Source of the DNA: Streptomyces kanamyceticus
GTDB lineage: Bacteria > Actinomycetota > Actinomycetes > Streptomycetales > Streptomycetaceae
DNA: 64,000 nucleotides
NCBI RefSeq assembly: GCF_008704495.1
Contig: NZ_CP023699.1
Span: 4,278,001-4,342,000, forward strand
Direction of reading: 5' to 3'
In this document: one piece after another, positions 1 to 10,506 of the stretch
How the letters are laid out: the number at the start of each line of letters is the position of its first letter
Numbering within the stretch: the first letter of the stretch is position 1
Notes under the pieces: generated by a model
The model's input: the letters and a program-made list of their open reading frames with translations, nothing else
Told to the model about the DNA's origin: nothing
Database searches by the model: none
Position numbers and translations under genes: made by a program

Positions 1-634
1 GCAGCACGTACCAACGGTCGGCCTGCGCCTCCACGATCGCCGAGGTCGACATCGACCCGGAGTAGAGGAAGACGGAGGCGAAGGCCGCGCCCATCGCGAT
101 CTCGTAGGAGATCATCTGCGCGCAGGAGCGCAGACCGCCGAGCAGCGGATACGTGGATCCGGAACTCCAACCCGCGAGCACGATGCCGTAGATGCCGACG
201 GAGGCGACCGCGAGGATGTAGAGCATCGCGATCGGCAGGTCGGTGAGCTGCATCGTGGTGCGCTGGCCGAAGATCGAGACTTCGTTGCCCGCGGGGCCGA
301 AGGGGATCACGGCGATCGCCATGAAGGCCGGGATCGCGGCGACGATCGGGGCAAGGATGTAGACCACCTTGTCCGCGCGCTTGACGATCAGGTCTTCCTT
401 CAGCATCAGCTTGATGCCGTCCGCGAGGGACTGCAGCATGCCCCAGGGGCCGTGCCGGTTGGGGCCGATGCGCAGCTGCATCCAGGCGACGACCTTGCGC
501 TCCCACACGATGGAGAAGAGCACCGTCACCATCAGGAACGCGAAGCAGAAGACCGCCTTGACGGCGACCAGCCACCAGGGGTCACGGCCGAACATGGACA
601 GGTCTTCCGCCGCAAGCGGCACCACGGTGTGCAT
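1..634 (-). CDS. nuoH: NADH-quinone oxidoreductase subunit H (partial, cut by window start)
   Basis: Membrane subunit of complex I that lies at the junction of the peripheral and membrane arms and helps form the quinone-binding chamber. The visible N-terminal 211 residues begin with the ATG at 634 and carry a typical NuoH first membrane segment, then the family stretch [20 protein letters not shown] and the run [15 protein letters not shown]. Several further hydrophobic segments follow up to the window edge. The start codon shares one base with the nuoG stop (TGATG), so translation is probably coupled. The downstream subunits expected after nuoH lie outside the window. Confidence 0.96.
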   Translation of the reverse strand, partial: MHTVVPLAAEDLSMFGRDPWWLVAVKAVFCFAFLMVTVLFSIVWERKVVAWMQLRIGPNRHGPWGMLQSLADGIKLMLKEDLIVKRADKVVYILAPIVAAIPAFMAIAVIPFGPAGNEVSIFGQRTTMQLTDLPIAMLYILAVASVGIYGIVLAGWSSGSTYPLLGGLRSCAQMISYEIAMGAAFASVFLYSGSMSTSAIVEAQADRWYVL

Positions 635-3201
635 CACGACGTCACCTCCGGGGCCTCAGAGGGCTCCGGCAGGACCGCCGGGCCGATGCGGACGAGGTCG
701 CCGGGGTGCGCGCCGGTGTCCGAAGTGACGCCGCCCCCGGTCGAGTTCAGCGGCAGCCAGACCACCCGGTCGGGCATCTCCGTGACCTGGAGCGGGAGTT
801 CGGTCGTCCCGGCCGGGCCGCTGACGGCGAGGACGTCGCCGTCCTTGACGCCCGCCTCGGCGGCCGTGGCGGGCGACACGCGCGCGTGGGCCGCGTGCCG
901 CGTCCCCGCGAGCGCTTCGTCGCCGTCCTGGAGGCGGCCCCGGTCAAGGAGCAGCCGGTGTCCGGCGAGGACGGCCTCTCCGGAGGCGGGCCTCGGCGAC
1001 TGGGCGCCGGTCTCCAGGGGCTCGGTCGCGTAATAGGAAGGTGTGGCGCTTGTCGCCTCGTCAGAAGGGTGGTGGTGGGAGACGGGCGGGACGTCCCAGC
1101 CGCCGAGCCGGTCCAGCTCGCGCCGGGTGGTCAGCAGATCGGGCAGGCCGAGGTGGATGTCACCGGCGTCGGCCAGCATGTGCAGGACGCGGGCGTCGGT
1201 CGGCGCCAGCCTGCGCGTCATCTGGTCCGGCTTGAGCGCGGCGTCGAACATCCGCGCCCTGCCCTCCCAGTTGAGGAAGGTGCCCGGCTTCTCCGCGACC
1301 GCGGCCACGGGGAGCACCACGTCGGCGTGGTCGGTGACCTCGCTGGGCCGCAGCTCCAGGGAGACCAGGAAGCCGACCTCGCCGAGCGCCTCACGCGCGC
1401 GTGCCGGGTCGGGCAGGTCGGCGACCTCGACGCCCGCCACCAGGAGGGCGCCGAGCTCACCGGTCGCGGCGGCCTCCAGGATCTGGCCGGTGTCGCGGCC
1501 GTAGCGGTGCGGGAGTTCGGCGACGCCCCAGGCGGACGCGACCTCGTCCCGTGCGCGCGGGTCGGTGGCCGGGCGTCCGCCGGGCAGCAGCGAGGGCAGC
1601 GCGCCCACCTCGATGGCGGCCCGCTCCCCCGCCCTGCGCGGGATCCACACCAGTTGCGCGCCGGTGGCGGAGGCGGCCCGCACGGCGGCGGTGAGCCCGC
1701 CGGGCACGGCCGCGAGCCGCTCGCCGACGACGATGACCGACCCCGAAGTGCGCAGCGCCTCGGCGGCCTTGGCCCCGTCGTCCGAGAGGCTCACTTCGGC
1801 GGCGAGCGCGTCCAGCCACTCCGTCTCGGTGCCGGGCGCGGCGGGCAGCAGCGTGCCGCCCGCCTTCTCCAGACCGCGGGTCGCGAACGTCGCGAGGGAG
1901 AAGGTGCGCTGGCCGTGCTTGCGCCAGGCCTTGCGCAGCCTCAGGAAGACGCCGGGCGCCTCCTCCTCGGACTCGAATCCGACGAGCAGGACGGCGGGGG
2001 CCTTCTCCAGGGCGGCGTAGGTGACGCCGGACCCGTCCAGGTCCCTGCCGCGCCCCGCCACCCGGGCCGCCAGGAAGTCGGCCTCCTCGCTGCTGTGCAC
2101 GCGCGCGCGGAAGTCGATGTCGTTCGTGTCGAGCGCCACGCGCGCGTACTTGCTGTACGCGTAGGCGTCCTCCACCGTGAGGCGGCCGCCGGTCAGGACA
2201 CCGGCGCGGCCGCGCGCGGCGGCGAGACCACGCGCGGCGGCGTCCAGTGCCTCGGGCCAGCTGGCGGGCTCCAGTTCACCCGTCGACGCGTCGCGCACCA
2301 GGGGGGTGGTGAGCCGGTCCGGCTTCTGCGCGTACCGGAAGCCGAAGCGCCCCTTGTCGCAGATCCACTCCTCGTTGACCTCGGGGTCGTCCTGCGCGAG
2401 CCGCCGCATGACCTTGCCGCGCCGGTGGTCCGTGCGGGTCGCGCAGCCGCCCGCGCAGTGCTCGCACACCGAGGGTGACGAGACCAGGTCGAAGGGGCGC
2501 GAGCGGAAGCGATACGCCGCCGAGGTGAGCGCGCCGACCGGGCAGATCTGGATGGTGTTCCCGGAGAAGTACGACTCGAAGGGATCGCCCTCGCCCGTGC
2601 CGACCTGCTGGAGCGCGCCGCGCTCGATCAGCTCGATCATCGGGTCGCCCGCGATCTGGTTCGAGAAGCGGGTGCAGCGCGCGCAGAGCACGCACCGCTC
2701 GCGGTCGAGAAGCACCTGCGTGGAGATCGGCACCGGCTTCTCGTACGTCCGCTTCTTGCCCTCGAAGCGGGTGTCCGGGTCGCCGACCTGCATCGCCTGG
2801 TTCTGCAGCGGGCACTCGCCGCCCTTGTCGCAGACCGGGCAGTCCAGCGGGTGGTTGATGAGGAGGAGCTCCATCACACCGCGCTGCGACTTCTCCGCGA
2901 CGGGCGAGGTCAGCTGCGACTTCACGACCATGCCGTCCGTACACGTGATCGTGCAGGACGCCATCGGCTTGCGCTGGCCCTCGACCTCGACGATGCACTG
3001 GCGGCAGGCGCCCGCCGGGTCGAGGAGCGGGTGGTCGCAGAACCGGGGGATCTCGATGCCGAGCAGTTCGGCGGCCCGGATCACCAGGGTCCCCTTGGGG
3101 ACGCTGATGTCGATGCCGTCGATGGTCAACGAGACGAGGTCCTCGGGCGGAACCGCCGCCTCACCGCCCCCGGAGGGAGCGCTGTTGGTGGTCACTGTCA
3201 T
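634..3201 (-). CDS. nuoG: NADH-quinone oxidoreductase subunit G
   Basis: Iron-sulfur subunit of the peripheral arm of complex I, 855 aa. It relays electrons from NuoF toward the quinone site. Cluster ligands are visible: C55, C66, C69 and C83 for the [2Fe-2S] N1b centre; H117, C121, C124 and C130 for the His-Cys3 N5 centre; then two further Cys groups (RCVLCARC with CPVG, and CEHCAGGC with a later Cys) for N4 and N7. The remainder is a molybdopterin-oxidoreductase-like domain. The ATG at 3201 is chosen because it overlaps the nuoF stop as ATGA and gives the expected N-terminus; the open frame extends further upstream but only inside nuoF. Confidence 0.96.
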   Translation of the reverse strand: MTVTTNSAPSGGGEAAVPPEDLVSLTIDGIDISVPKGTLVIRAAELLGIEIPRFCDHPLLDPAGACRQCIVEVEGQRKPMASCTITCTDGMVVKSQLTSPVAEKSQRGVMELLLINHPLDCPVCDKGGECPLQNQAMQVGDPDTRFEGKKRTYEKPVPISTQVLLDRERCVLCARCTRFSNQIAGDPMIELIERGALQQVGTGEGDPFESYFSGNTIQICPVGALTSAAYRFRSRPFDLVSSPSVCEHCAGGCATRTDHRRGKVMRRLAQDDPEVNEEWICDKGRFGFRYAQKPDRLTTPLVRDASTGELEPASWPEALDAAARGLAAARGRAGVLTGGRLTVEDAYAYSKYARVALDTNDIDFRARVHSSEEADFLAARVAGRGRDLDGSGVTYAALEKAPAVLLVGFESEEEAPGVFLRLRKAWRKHGQRTFSLATFATRGLEKAGGTLLPAAPGTETEWLDALAAEVSLSDDGAKAAEALRTSGSVIVVGERLAAVPGGLTAAVRAASATGAQLVWIPRRAGERAAIEVGALPSLLPGGRPATDPRARDEVASAWGVAELPHRYGRDTGQILEAAATGELGALLVAGVEVADLPDPARAREALGEVGFLVSLELRPSEVTDHADVVLPVAAVAEKPGTFLNWEGRARMFDAALKPDQMTRRLAPTDARVLHMLADAGDIHLGLPDLLTTRRELDRLGGWDVPPVSHHHPSDEATSATPSYYATEPLETGAQSPRPASGEAVLAGHRLLLDRGRLQDGDEALAGTRHAAHARVSPATAAEAGVKDGDVLAVSGPAGTTELPLQVTEMPDRVVWLPLNSTGGGVTSDTGAHPGDLVRIGPAVLPEPSEAPEVTS

Positions 3202-4562
3202 GCGTTCACCTCCGTGGTGTGGGCGGGCCTGTCGGCCCAGAGCGTCGACTTGGCCGGGTCGAAGGGGCAGCCCCTGCCGGTGATGTGCTGCTCGTACTCC
3301 TCGCGGAAGTACTTCAGCGAGGAGAAGATCGGTGATGCGGCGCCGTCGCCGAGGGCGCAGAACGACTTGCCGTTGATGTTGTCGGCGATGTCGTTCAGCT
3401 TGTCGAGGTCGGCCATGACGCCCTTGCCCGCCTCGATGTCGCGGAGCAACTGGACCAGCCAGTAGGTCCCTTCGCGGCAGGGCGTGCACTTGCCGCAGGA
3501 CTCGTGGGCGTAGAACTCGGTCCAGCGGGTCACGGCCCGCACGACGCACGTCGTCTCGTCGAAGCACTGCAGCGCCTTGGTGCCGAGCATCGATCCGGCG
3601 GCGCCCACGCCCTCGTAATCAAGGGGTACGTCGAGGTGCTCGTCGGTGAACATCGGGGTCGAAGAGCCGCCGGGCGTCCAGAACTTGAGCCGGTGCCCGG
3701 CCCGCATGCCGCCGCTCATGTCGAGCAGCTGGCGCAGCGTGATGCCGAGCGGCGCCTCGTACTGCCCCGGGCTGGTGACGTGCCCGCTGAGCGAGTAGAG
3801 CGTGAAGCCGGGGGACTTCTCGCTCCCCATCGACTTGAACCAGTCTTTTCCGCGATTCAGGATCGCGGGAACGGATGCGATGGACTCGACGTTGTTCACG
3901 ACAGTGGGGCATGCGTAAAGGCCCGCGACCGCAGGGAAAGGGGGACGCAGTCGCGGTTGGCCTCGACGGCCTTCGAGCGAGTCGAGCAGCGCGGTCTCCT
4001 CACCGCAGATGTACGCGCCCGCGCCCGCGTGCACGGTGAGTTCGAGGTCGAGTCCGCTGCCCAGGACGTTCTTGCCGAGGTAGCCCGCCGCGTAGGCCTC
4101 GCGGACGGCCTCGTGCAGCCTGCGCAGCACGGGGACGACCTCGCCCCGCAGATAGATGAAGGCATGCGACGAACGGATCGCGTAGCACGCGATCACGATC
4201 CCCTCGATGAGGGAATGCGGGTTCGCGAAGAGGAGCGGGATGTCCTTGCAGGTCCCCGGCTCCGATTCGTCGGCGTTGACAACTAGATAGTGTGGCTTGC
4301 CATCGCCCTGGGGAATGAACTGCCACTTCATTCCGGTGGGGAAGCCCGCGCCGCCCCTGCCCCGCAGGCCCGAGTCCTTCACGTACGCGATGAGGTCGTC
4401 CGGGTCCATGGCGAGGGCCTTGCGCAGCCCTTCGTACCCGTCGTGGCGCCGGTAGGTCTCAAGGGTCCAGGACTTGTCCTCGTCCCAGAAGGCCGAAAGG
4501 ACCGGCGCCAGCAGCTTCTCGGGGCTGGTCTCGTTGTTGATCTCGGCTGCCACGGTCATCAC
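3198..4562 (-). CDS. nuoF: NADH-quinone oxidoreductase subunit F
   Basis: NADH-binding, FMN-containing subunit at the tip of the peripheral arm, 454 aa. The glycine-rich FMN/NADH loop [10 protein letters not shown] is at residues 68-77, and the [4Fe-4S] N3 ligands are CGKC and PC at 356-362 with C402. Two adjacent starts are possible: GTG at 4562, overlapping the nuoE stop as GTGA, or ATG at 4559, overlapping it as TGATG. They differ by one residue. The gene sits between nuoE and nuoG in the normal nuo order with coupled junctions on both sides. Confidence 0.96.
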   Translation of the reverse strand: MMTVAAEINNETSPEKLLAPVLSAFWDEDKSWTLETYRRHDGYEGLRKALAMDPDDLIAYVKDSGLRGRGGAGFPTGMKWQFIPQGDGKPHYLVVNADESEPGTCKDIPLLFANPHSLIEGIVIACYAIRSSHAFIYLRGEVVPVLRRLHEAVREAYAAGYLGKNVLGSGLDLELTVHAGAGAYICGEETALLDSLEGRRGQPRLRPPFPAVAGLYACPTVVNNVESIASVPAILNRGKDWFKSMGSEKSPGFTLYSLSGHVTSPGQYEAPLGITLRQLLDMSGGMRAGHRLKFWTPGGSSTPMFTDEHLDVPLDYEGVGAAGSMLGTKALQCFDETTCVVRAVTRWTEFYAHESCGKCTPCREGTYWLVQLLRDIEAGKGVMADLDKLNDIADNINGKSFCALGDGAASPIFSSLKYFREEYEQHITGRGCPFDPAKSTLWADRPAHTTEVNA

Positions 4563-5332
4563 TCCCCCTCCTCGGTGCCCGCGCCAGAGGGCGACTCATC
4601 ACGCGGGTGCACCACGCGCGGCTGCGGCAACTCGCCCTTGGCCAGGCGCAGTCCGATCAGCGACGCGGGGCCCGCGCCGCCGCTCGCCTCGACGGCACCG
4701 GGCCGCTCGTCGGGGAAGCCCGCCAGGATCCGGGCGGTCTCCTTGTACGTGCAGATCGACGCGCCGCGCGTGGGCTCCACCGGCACGCCCGCGCGCAGGT
4801 CGTCGACGAGCCGTTTGGCGGAGTCGGGGGTCTGGTTGTCGAAGAACTCCCAGTTGACCATCACCACGGGGGCGAAGTCGCAGGCGGCGTTGCACTCGAT
4901 GTGCTCAAGCGTGATCTTGCCGTCCTCGGTCGTCTCGTCGTTGCCGACGCCGAGGTGCTGCTTGAGCTCGTCGAAGATCGCGTCGCCGCCCATCACCGCG
5001 CACAACGTGTTGGTGCAGACGCCGACTTGGTAGTCGCCGGACGGCTTGCGCCGGTACATGGTGTAGAAGGTCGCGACCGCGGTGACCTCGGCCGTGGTCA
5101 GGCCGAGCACCTCGGCGCAGAACCGCATGCCCGTGCGCGTGACGTGCCCCTCTTCGGACTGCACCAGGTGCAGCAGGGGAAGGAGGGCCGAGCGCGAGTC
5201 CGGATAGCGGGCGATGACCTCCTTGGCGTCCGCGTCGAGCCTGGCGCGCACGTCGGCCGGGTAGTCGGGGGCGGGGAGTTGGGGCATGCCCAGGCTGACG
5301 CCCGCACTCTGCTCGGAAGGAGTGGTGGTCAC
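4559..5332 (-). CDS. nuoE: NADH-quinone oxidoreductase subunit E
   Basis: Thioredoxin-like subunit carrying the [2Fe-2S] N1a cluster that partners NuoF; 257 aa. The four cysteine ligands are in the motifs CTNTLC and CNAAC, followed by the characteristic run DFAPVVMVN. The GTG at 5332 overlaps the nuoD stop (GTGA) and is preferred over longer in-frame extensions that would run deep into nuoD. A C-terminal extension of about 70 residues past the fold is rich in Pro, Gly and Ala, as in other actinomycete NuoE proteins. Confidence 0.95.
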   Translation of the reverse strand: MTTTPSEQSAGVSLGMPQLPAPDYPADVRARLDADAKEVIARYPDSRSALLPLLHLVQSEEGHVTRTGMRFCAEVLGLTTAEVTAVATFYTMYRRKPSGDYQVGVCTNTLCAVMGGDAIFDELKQHLGVGNDETTEDGKITLEHIECNAACDFAPVVMVNWEFFDNQTPDSAKRLVDDLRAGVPVEPTRGASICTYKETARILAGFPDERPGAVEASGGAGPASLIGLRLAKGELPQPRVVHPRDESPSGAGTEEGE

Positions 5333-6663
5333 CGGTCGACGCCTCCCATCACGGGGTCGATGGACGCGACGGCGACGATGACGTCGGCGACCTGGCCGCC
5401 CTCGCACATCGCCGCCATGGCCTGCAGGTTGGTGAAGGACGGGTCGCGGAAGTGGACCCGGTAGGGGCGGGTGCCCCCGTCGGAGACGACATGCACGCCG
5501 AGTTCGCCCTTGGGCGACTCGACCGCCGTGTACACCTGCCCCGGCGGGACCCTGAAGCCCTCGGTCACCAGCTTGAAGTGGTGGATGAGGGACTCCATGG
5601 AGGTGCCCATGATCTTCTTGATGTGGTCGAGCGAGTTGCCCAGACCGTCCGGGCCGAGCGCCAGTTGCGCGGGCCAGGCGATCTTCTTGTCCTCGACCAT
5701 GACGGGGCCGGGGGCGAGCCGGTCGAGGCACTGCTCGACGATCCGCAGGGACTGCCGCATCTCTTCCAGGCGGATCAGGAACCGCCCGTAGGAGTCGCAG
5801 GTGTCGGCGGTCGGGATGTCGAAGTCGTAGTTCTCGTAGCCGCAGTAGGGGTCCGTCTTGCGCAGGTCGTGCGGGAGGCCCGCGGAGCGCAGGACGGGGC
5901 CCGTGGCGCCGAGCGCCATGCAGCCGGAGAGGTCCAGATAGCCGACGTCCTGCATGCGGGCCTTGAAGATGGGGTTCCCGGTGGCGAGCTTGTCGTACTC
6001 CGGGAGGTTCTTCTTCATCTTCTTCACGAACTCTCGGACCTGGTCCACGGCGCCCGGGGGCAGGTCCTGGGCGAGTCCGCCGGGCCGGATGTACGCGTGG
6101 TTCATCCGCAGGCCGGTGATCAACTCGTAGATATCGAGAATGAGTTCACGATCACGGAAGCCGTAGATCATGATCGTGGTCGCGCCGAGCTCCATGCCGC
6201 CGGTGGCGATGCACACCAGGTGCGAGGAGAGCCGGTTGAGCTCCATGAGGAGCACGCGGATGATCGAGGCGCGGTCCGGGATCTGGTCCTCGATGCCGAG
6301 GAGCTTCTCGACGCCGAGGCAGTACGCCGTCTCGTTGAAGAACGGCGTCAGGTAGTCCATGCGCGTGACGAACGTCGTGCCCTGCGTCCACGTGCGGTAT
6401 TCGAGGTTCTTCTCGATGCCCGTGTGCAGATAGCCGATGCCACAGCGAGCCTCGGTGACGGTCTCGCCCTCGATCTCCAGGATCAGCCGGAGCACGCCGT
6501 GCGTGGACGGGTGCTGGGGACCCATGTTGACGATGATGCGCTCGTCGTCGGCCTTGGCCGCCGACTGGACGACCTCGTCCCAGTCGCCGCCGGTGACCGT
6601 ATATACGGTCCCCTCGGTGGTCTCACGAGCGGAAGCGGGGGAAGTTCCCTGAGTTGCAGACAT
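5329..6663 (-). CDS. nuoD: NADH-quinone oxidoreductase subunit D
   Basis: The 49-kDa subunit that, with NuoB, forms the quinone-reduction site; 444 aa and homologous to the large subunit of NiFe hydrogenases. The signature [13 protein letters not shown] near residue 49 and the closing run ending DPVMGGVDR are intact. The N-terminal extension of about 35 residues before the conserved core is common in actinobacteria. The ATG at 6663 shares one base with the nuoC stop. Confidence 0.96.
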   Translation of the reverse strand: MSATQGTSPASARETTEGTVYTVTGGDWDEVVQSAAKADDERIIVNMGPQHPSTHGVLRLILEIEGETVTEARCGIGYLHTGIEKNLEYRTWTQGTTFVTRMDYLTPFFNETAYCLGVEKLLGIEDQIPDRASIIRVLLMELNRLSSHLVCIATGGMELGATTIMIYGFRDRELILDIYELITGLRMNHAYIRPGGLAQDLPPGAVDQVREFVKKMKKNLPEYDKLATGNPIFKARMQDVGYLDLSGCMALGATGPVLRSAGLPHDLRKTDPYCGYENYDFDIPTADTCDSYGRFLIRLEEMRQSLRIVEQCLDRLAPGPVMVEDKKIAWPAQLALGPDGLGNSLDHIKKIMGTSMESLIHHFKLVTEGFRVPPGQVYTAVESPKGELGVHVVSDGGTRPYRVHFRDPSFTNLQAMAAMCEGGQVADVIVAVASIDPVMGGVDR

Positions 6664-7418
6664 CAGCTGTACGACCTCCGCTGGTCCGGAGCCGGGATCT
6701 GGGCGCCCTTGTACTCGACGGGGATGCCGCCGAGGGGGTAGTCCTTGCGCTGCGGGAAGCCCTGCCAGTCGTCCGGCATCATGATCCGCGTCAACGCCGG
6801 GTGACCGTCGAAGATCAGACCGAAGAAGTCGTACGTCTCGCGCTCGTGCCAGTCGTTGGTCGGATAGACCGAGACGAGGGAAGGGACGTGCGGATCGGCG
6901 TCGGGGGCACTGACCTCGATGCGGATCAGCCGGTTGTGGGTGAGCGAGCGCAGGTGGTAGACGGCGTGCAGCTCGCGGCCCACGTTCTGGGAGGACGCGG
7001 TGCCCTCGAAGTGGACGCCGCTCACGCCGGTGCAGAGCTCGAAGCGCAGCGCCGGGTCGTCGCGCAGGGTCTGGGCGACGCGCAGGAGGTGCTCGCGCGC
7101 GATGTGGAAGGTGAGTTCGCCGCGGTCGACGACCGTCTTCTCGATCGCGTTCTCCGGGACCAGGCCCTGTTCCTCCAGGGCCCCCTCCAGCTCGTCGGCG
7201 ACCTCGTCGAACCAGCCGCCGTAGGGGCGCGAGGAAGCGCCGGGCAGCGCGACGGTCCGTACGAGACCGCCGTAGCCGGAGGTGTCGCCGCCGTCGTTGG
7301 CGCCGAACATGCCCCTGCGTACGCCGATGACCTCGCCGGCCTCGTCGCGCGGCGCCGGTACGCCGTTGCCGTTCAGGTGCTCATCGTGCGAGCCATGCGA
7401 GTCGTGCGCGTCACTCAC
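6663..7418 (-). CDS. nuoC: NADH-quinone oxidoreductase subunit C
   Basis: The 30-kDa subunit of the peripheral arm, 251 aa. The family signature [20 protein letters not shown] is present, followed by [20 protein letters not shown]. The C-terminal tail ends in PDQRRSYS. The N-terminus (residues 1-50) is a charged, His-rich extension. The GTG at 7418 overlaps the nuoB stop by four bases. NuoC and NuoD are separate genes here, not fused as in Escherichia coli. Confidence 0.95.
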   Translation of the reverse strand: MSDAHDSHGSHDEHLNGNGVPAPRDEAGEVIGVRRGMFGANDGGDTSGYGGLVRTVALPGASSRPYGGWFDEVADELEGALEEQGLVPENAIEKTVVDRGELTFHIAREHLLRVAQTLRDDPALRFELCTGVSGVHFEGTASSQNVGRELHAVYHLRSLTHNRLIRIEVSAPDADPHVPSLVSVYPTNDWHERETYDFFGLIFDGHPALTRIMMPDDWQGFPQRKDYPLGGIPVEYKGAQIPAPDQRRSYS

Positions 7419-7969
7419 CGCAGCAGCCCCTTCATCTCGATGGTGGGGAGCGCCTTGAGGGCCGCCTCCTCCGCCTCACGGGCCGCTTCTTCCGCGTTCA
7501 CGCCGAGCTTGGAGCCCTGGATCTTCTGGTGGAGCTTGAGAATCGCGTCCATCAGCATCTCGGGGCGCGGCGGGCAACCGGGCAAATAGATGTCAACAGG
7601 GACGACATGGTCCACACCCTGCACAATCGCGTAATTGTTGAACATCCCACCTGATGACGCGCAAACCCCCATGGAAATGACCCACTTGGGATTGGGCATC
7701 TGGTCATAGACCTGCCGCAGCACCGGCGCCATCTTCTGGCTCACCCGGCCCGCCACGATCATCAGGTCCGCCTGGCGCGGTGAACCGCGGAAGACCTCCA
7801 TGCCGAAGCGCGCCAGGTCGTACCGCCCGGCGCCCGTCGTCATCATCTCGATGGCGCAGCACGCGAGGCCGAACGTGGCCGGGAAGACGGATGACTTGCG
7901 CACCCAGCCCGCGGCCTGTTCGACGGTGGTCAGCAGAAATCCGCTCGGCAGTTTCTCTTCGAGTCCCAT
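7415..7969 (-). CDS. nuoB: NADH-quinone oxidoreductase subunit B
   Basis: Carries the terminal [4Fe-4S] cluster N2 next to the quinone site; 184 aa. The cluster ligands are visible in [15 protein letters not shown] and LPGCPPRPE. The length and the C-terminal helix rich in Ala and Glu fit actinobacterial NuoB. It follows nuoA after a 20-base gap. Confidence 0.96.
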   Translation of the reverse strand: MGLEEKLPSGFLLTTVEQAAGWVRKSSVFPATFGLACCAIEMMTTGAGRYDLARFGMEVFRGSPRQADLMIVAGRVSQKMAPVLRQVYDQMPNPKWVISMGVCASSGGMFNNYAIVQGVDHVVPVDIYLPGCPPRPEMLMDAILKLHQKIQGSKLGVNAEEAAREAEEAALKALPTIEMKGLLR

Positions 7970-7989
7970 GCTCTTTGCCCCTCAGACCT

Positions 7990-8349
7990 TTAGTCCCATT
8001 CCAGGCCGCCGCGCCGCCATACGTACGCGTACGCGACGAAGACGGTGAGCACGAAGAGCAGCATCTCCACGAGCCCGAAAATCCCCAGCGCGTCAAAGGT
8101 GACGGCCCAGGGGTAAAGGAAGACGATCTCGATGTCGAAGACGATGAAGAGCATCGCCGTCAGGTAGTACTTGATGGGGAATCGCCCACCACCGGCCGGC
8201 GTCGGTGTCGGCTCGATACCGCACTCGTACGCCTCGAGCTTGGCTCGGTTGTACCGCTTTGGACCGATAAGCGTGGCCATGACCACGGAGAAGATCGCAA
8301 AGCCTGCCCCGAGGGCTCCCAGCACGAGGATGGGCGCATAGGCGTTCAC
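7990..8349 (-). CDS. nuoA: NADH-quinone oxidoreductase subunit A
   Basis: Small membrane subunit of complex I, 119 aa with three hydrophobic segments and the family run YECGIEPTP followed by KYYLTAMLFIVFDIE. It is the first gene of the operon. The GTG at 8349 is chosen because a strong purine-rich ribosome site (GAGGAGCGAGGAG) lies just upstream; the open frame runs on for 85 codons above it without family similarity. Confidence 0.95.
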   Translation of the reverse strand: MNAYAPILVLGALGAGFAIFSVVMATLIGPKRYNRAKLEAYECGIEPTPTPAGGGRFPIKYYLTAMLFIVFDIEIVFLYPWAVTFDALGIFGLVEMLLFVLTVFVAYAYVWRRGGLEWD

Positions 8350-8430
8350 GCTCCTCGCTCCTCTCAGTCGGCACTGACTGTTGGCGGTTGCGTCGGACCG
8401 CGCCCTGAATCCCATCGAAGATCGCGCACA

Positions 8431-8446
8431 TGTGAAGCAGGTCACA
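8431..8446. promoter_or_regulatory. Rex-type operator upstream of nuoA
   Basis: On the minus strand this reads TGTGACCTGCTTCACA, a 5-base inverted repeat TGTGA/TCACA with a six-base spacer, 82 bases upstream of the nuoA start. It closely matches the Rex operator consensus (TGTGAAC-N3-TTCACA type). Rex is the NADH/NAD+-sensing repressor known to control nuo in Streptomyces coelicolor. The same core also fits a Crp site, so the assignment rests on gene context. Confidence 0.75.
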
Positions 8447-8462
8447 AGCCCAACTGCCCCGC

Positions 8463-8468
8463 ATCTTA
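8463..8468 (-). promoter_or_regulatory. candidate -10 box of the nuo promoter
   Basis: On the minus strand this is TAAGAT, a fair match to a vegetative -10 hexamer, placed so that the Rex-type site would fall just downstream of the start of transcription. No convincing -35 hexamer is seen at the usual distance, so this is tentative. Confidence 0.3.
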
Positions 8469-9189
8469 TGCCCGGCGGTCTGTGATCTGCGACACGGGGT
8501 GCGACAACGGCTTTGTGATCTCCACCACCTGACGAAGGATCATGAAGTCGGATGAGCGGTGATCTTCGTACGCGAAGCGCCTGAGTGATCACTAGAGGTG
8601 ACATCTTGACGAGTCACCCCTGGTCGAGAGCGTGCCGCTCTATCAAGACAGGGGACCCACAGGCAAATTGGTGCTGGACGGGATCGCTTGATAGAGGAGC
8701 CGCGTTCACACTTTGGCGGGAGAGGTGTGGACGGATGTGGACGCGTGCGCCGATTCACGAACGGGTGGACGCCGGGCGACTCAGGCAACTCGCCAACGGT
8801 CGGCACCGAATGTCTCGCGAACGGGCGAGCACCCCTCCGGATGGTTCGAAATCGGCACAGAGGGCACCCGAAAACTCCGGGAGATCTCAGGGAGGTCTCG
8901 GCCAGGTCTCAGGGAGACCCCCGAGAGGGTCCCCGTGTGACCTGTGCCACAACGCCTCTCGCGCCGAATAAACCGGGCTTGGCCAACCGGCTCAACCGGT
9001 GGTAGACCAAGGGCAATTCGGACGTATCATGGAAAACCCATGATCACAGGCGTGATCGGCCGTGTCCGCATTGCCCGTTACGGCGTCAATAAGAAGCGAC
9101 ACGCCCGGGATTCAGCCGCGCCGCGGGCAACTGTGGCGCAGGACACGTTTCTTGAAGGGAACCCTGAGTCCCTGATAGCGGTTGGTCTC

Positions 9190-10017
9190 ATGTCCCACAC
9201 CGCTCACATACCCAGCCACCGGAAGCCCCGCCGCAGCGCCACGAAGGTCGCCCTGCGCGCCGGAGTTGCCGGTGGCGTCCTCAGCACCCTGGCAGTGGCC
9301 GCGGCGGCCGGTACGGCGAACGCGGCCGAGCCGGTGACCGAGACCATCGAGATGCCCACGCTCAGCGCCGATCTGTCCGCCCAGATCGCGCACTCCGCCG
9401 ACGTCACCCAGCAGGCCGCCGACTCCTACGAGTCGCGCGCCGAGCAGGACGCCGCCGCCTCCAAGGCCGCCAAGCAGGCCAAGGAAGACCAGGCGCAGGC
9501 CGAGAAGAAGGCCGAGGCCAAGCGCAAGGCCGAGGCCGCCGCCAAGAAGAAGGCGGAGCAGGAGCGCGCCTCGCGTTCCACCGAGCGCACGAACCTCTCG
9601 ACGCAGTCCACGGGTGGCGGCTCCTCCGCGAGCTCCTCCGACTCGGTCGCTCCCCCGGCCAGCGGCAGCGTCGGCTCGGTCATCAGCTTCCTCAAGTCGC
9701 AGCTCGGCGACGCCTACGTGATGGGTGCCTCGGGCCCCAACGCCTGGGACTGCTCCAGCCTGGTGCAGGCCGCGTTCAAGCAGGCGGGCGTGGACCTCCC
9801 GCGCGTCTCGCAGGACCAGTCGACGATGGGCACCGAGGTCGGCACCTCGAACCTCCAGGTCGGCGACATCCTCTACTGGGGTGGCAAGGGTTCCGCCTAC
9901 CACGTCGGTGTGTACATCGGTAACGGCCAGTACCTGGACGCCGCCAACCCCAGCAAGGGCGTTGTCATCCAGGACCTGTCGGGTTACCCGGCCTCGGGCG
10001 CCGTGCGCGTCCTCTGA
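9190..10017 (+). CDS. secreted NlpC/P60 (C40) peptidoglycan peptidase
   Basis: Cell-wall endopeptidase, 275 aa. A signal peptide with hydrophobic core around residues 25-45 ends near ANAAEP. A long Ala/Lys/Glu-rich coiled-coil region (about 70-135) and a Ser-rich linker lead to the NlpC/P60 domain from about 160. The catalytic Cys is C188 in WDCSSLVQ and the catalytic His is H238 in YHVGVYIG. The ATG at 9190 is preferred over the much longer open frame because it directly precedes the export signal. No strong ribosome site is visible. It probably trims or cleaves peptidoglycan stem peptides. Confidence 0.9.
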   Translation: MSHTAHIPSHRKPRRSATKVALRAGVAGGVLSTLAVAAAAGTANAAEPVTETIEMPTLSADLSAQIAHSADVTQQAADSYESRAEQDAAASKAAKQAKEDQAQAEKKAEAKRKAEAAAKKKAEQERASRSTERTNLSTQSTGGGSSASSSDSVAPPASGSVGSVISFLKSQLGDAYVMGASGPNAWDCSSLVQAAFKQAGVDLPRVSQDQSTMGTEVGTSNLQVGDILYWGGKGSAYHVGVYIGNGQYLDAANPSKGVVIQDLSGYPASGAVRVL

Positions 10018-10037
10018 CGGCCTCTTAGCGACACGAA

Positions 10038-10074
10038 CGAGGGCCGGAACCCCCCAGTGGGGTTCCGGCCCTCG
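10038..10074. terminator. bidirectional terminator hairpin
   Basis: A perfect 16-base stem (CGAGGGCCGGAACCCC and its complement) with a five-base loop lies between two convergent genes, 20 bases after the peptidase stop. Confidence 0.85.
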
Positions 10075-10118
10075 TCATGCCCTGAGACGTGCGCTCAGCC
10101 GTTCTTCGGGACGTACGC

Positions 10119-10448
10119 TCAGCCGTTCTTCGGCGAGAGCTCCGCCATCCGCGACCAACCGTCGCCCTCGATCTCCATGTTCACGATCTCGGGAACCTCG
10201 GCGATCGCCTCCGCCATCGTGTCCATGGCGGCCTTGAAGTGGTCGGAGCCGACGTGCGCGGCGCCCGCGTCCCCGTCGGCGAATGCCTCCAGGAGCACGA
10301 ACTGGTTCGGGACGTCGACGGAGCGGGACCACTCGAAGAAGACGTTGCCCGGCTCCGCGCGCGTGGCGGCGGTGAATGCGGCGGTCCGCTCGATCCAGCT
10401 GTCGCTGTGCTCGGGGCGGACGGTGAACTTGACGGCGATGAAAATCAT
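10119..10448 (-). CDS. small antibiotic-biosynthesis-monooxygenase (ABM) fold protein
   Basis: Protein of 109 aa resembling the ABM/quinol monooxygenase family of small dimeric ferredoxin-fold proteins: it begins MIFIAVKFTVRPEHSD and contains the run FFEWSRSVDVPNQFVLLEAF followed by HVGSDHFKAA. The true substrate is unknown. The ATG at 10448 follows a good ribosome site (GGAGGCAGGG). A near copy of its last 24 bases, including the stop codon, is repeated immediately downstream (10086-10109). Confidence 0.8.
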   Translation of the reverse strand: MIFIAVKFTVRPEHSDSWIERTAAFTAATRAEPGNVFFEWSRSVDVPNQFVLLEAFADGDAGAAHVGSDHFKAAMDTMAEAIAEVPEIVNMEIEGDGWSRMAELSPKNG

Positions 10449-10506
10449 GCGTCCACCCTGCCTCCGACCCGGCACTACGACCAAATCAGACCTTACGGAC
10501 GCCGCT

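Larger units (their letters stand above)
8350..9189. other. 840-base gap between nuoA and the NlpC/P60 gene
   Basis: No convincing gene is seen; the small open frames here have no family features. Besides the Rex-type site it holds a second Crp-like half-palindrome (GTG-N6-GACAC at 8482-8495) and a perfect 10-base inverted repeat CTCTATCAAG at 8638-8647 with its complement at 8687-8696. There are also short direct repeats of TCTCAGGGA around 8885-8915, a 7-base stem at 9026-9044 and a 6-base stem at 9042-9057. The structured part ahead of the peptidase gene may be a long regulated leader. I could not match the conserved core of the c-di-AMP (ydaO) riboswitch. Confidence 0.5.

Noticed and set aside
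634..3567. Long start for nuoG (977 aa)
   Set aside because: The extra 122 codons lie inside nuoF in another frame; the ATG at 3201 gives the family N-terminus and a coupled overlap.
8540..8971. Overlapping small open frames in the nuo-NlpC gap
   Set aside because: They run on both strands without codon preference or family features and look like chance frames in GC-rich DNA.
8900..9189. c-di-AMP (ydaO) riboswitch ahead of the NlpC/P60 gene
   Set aside because: Expected from gene type, but the conserved core blocks of that riboswitch are not visible in the gap.
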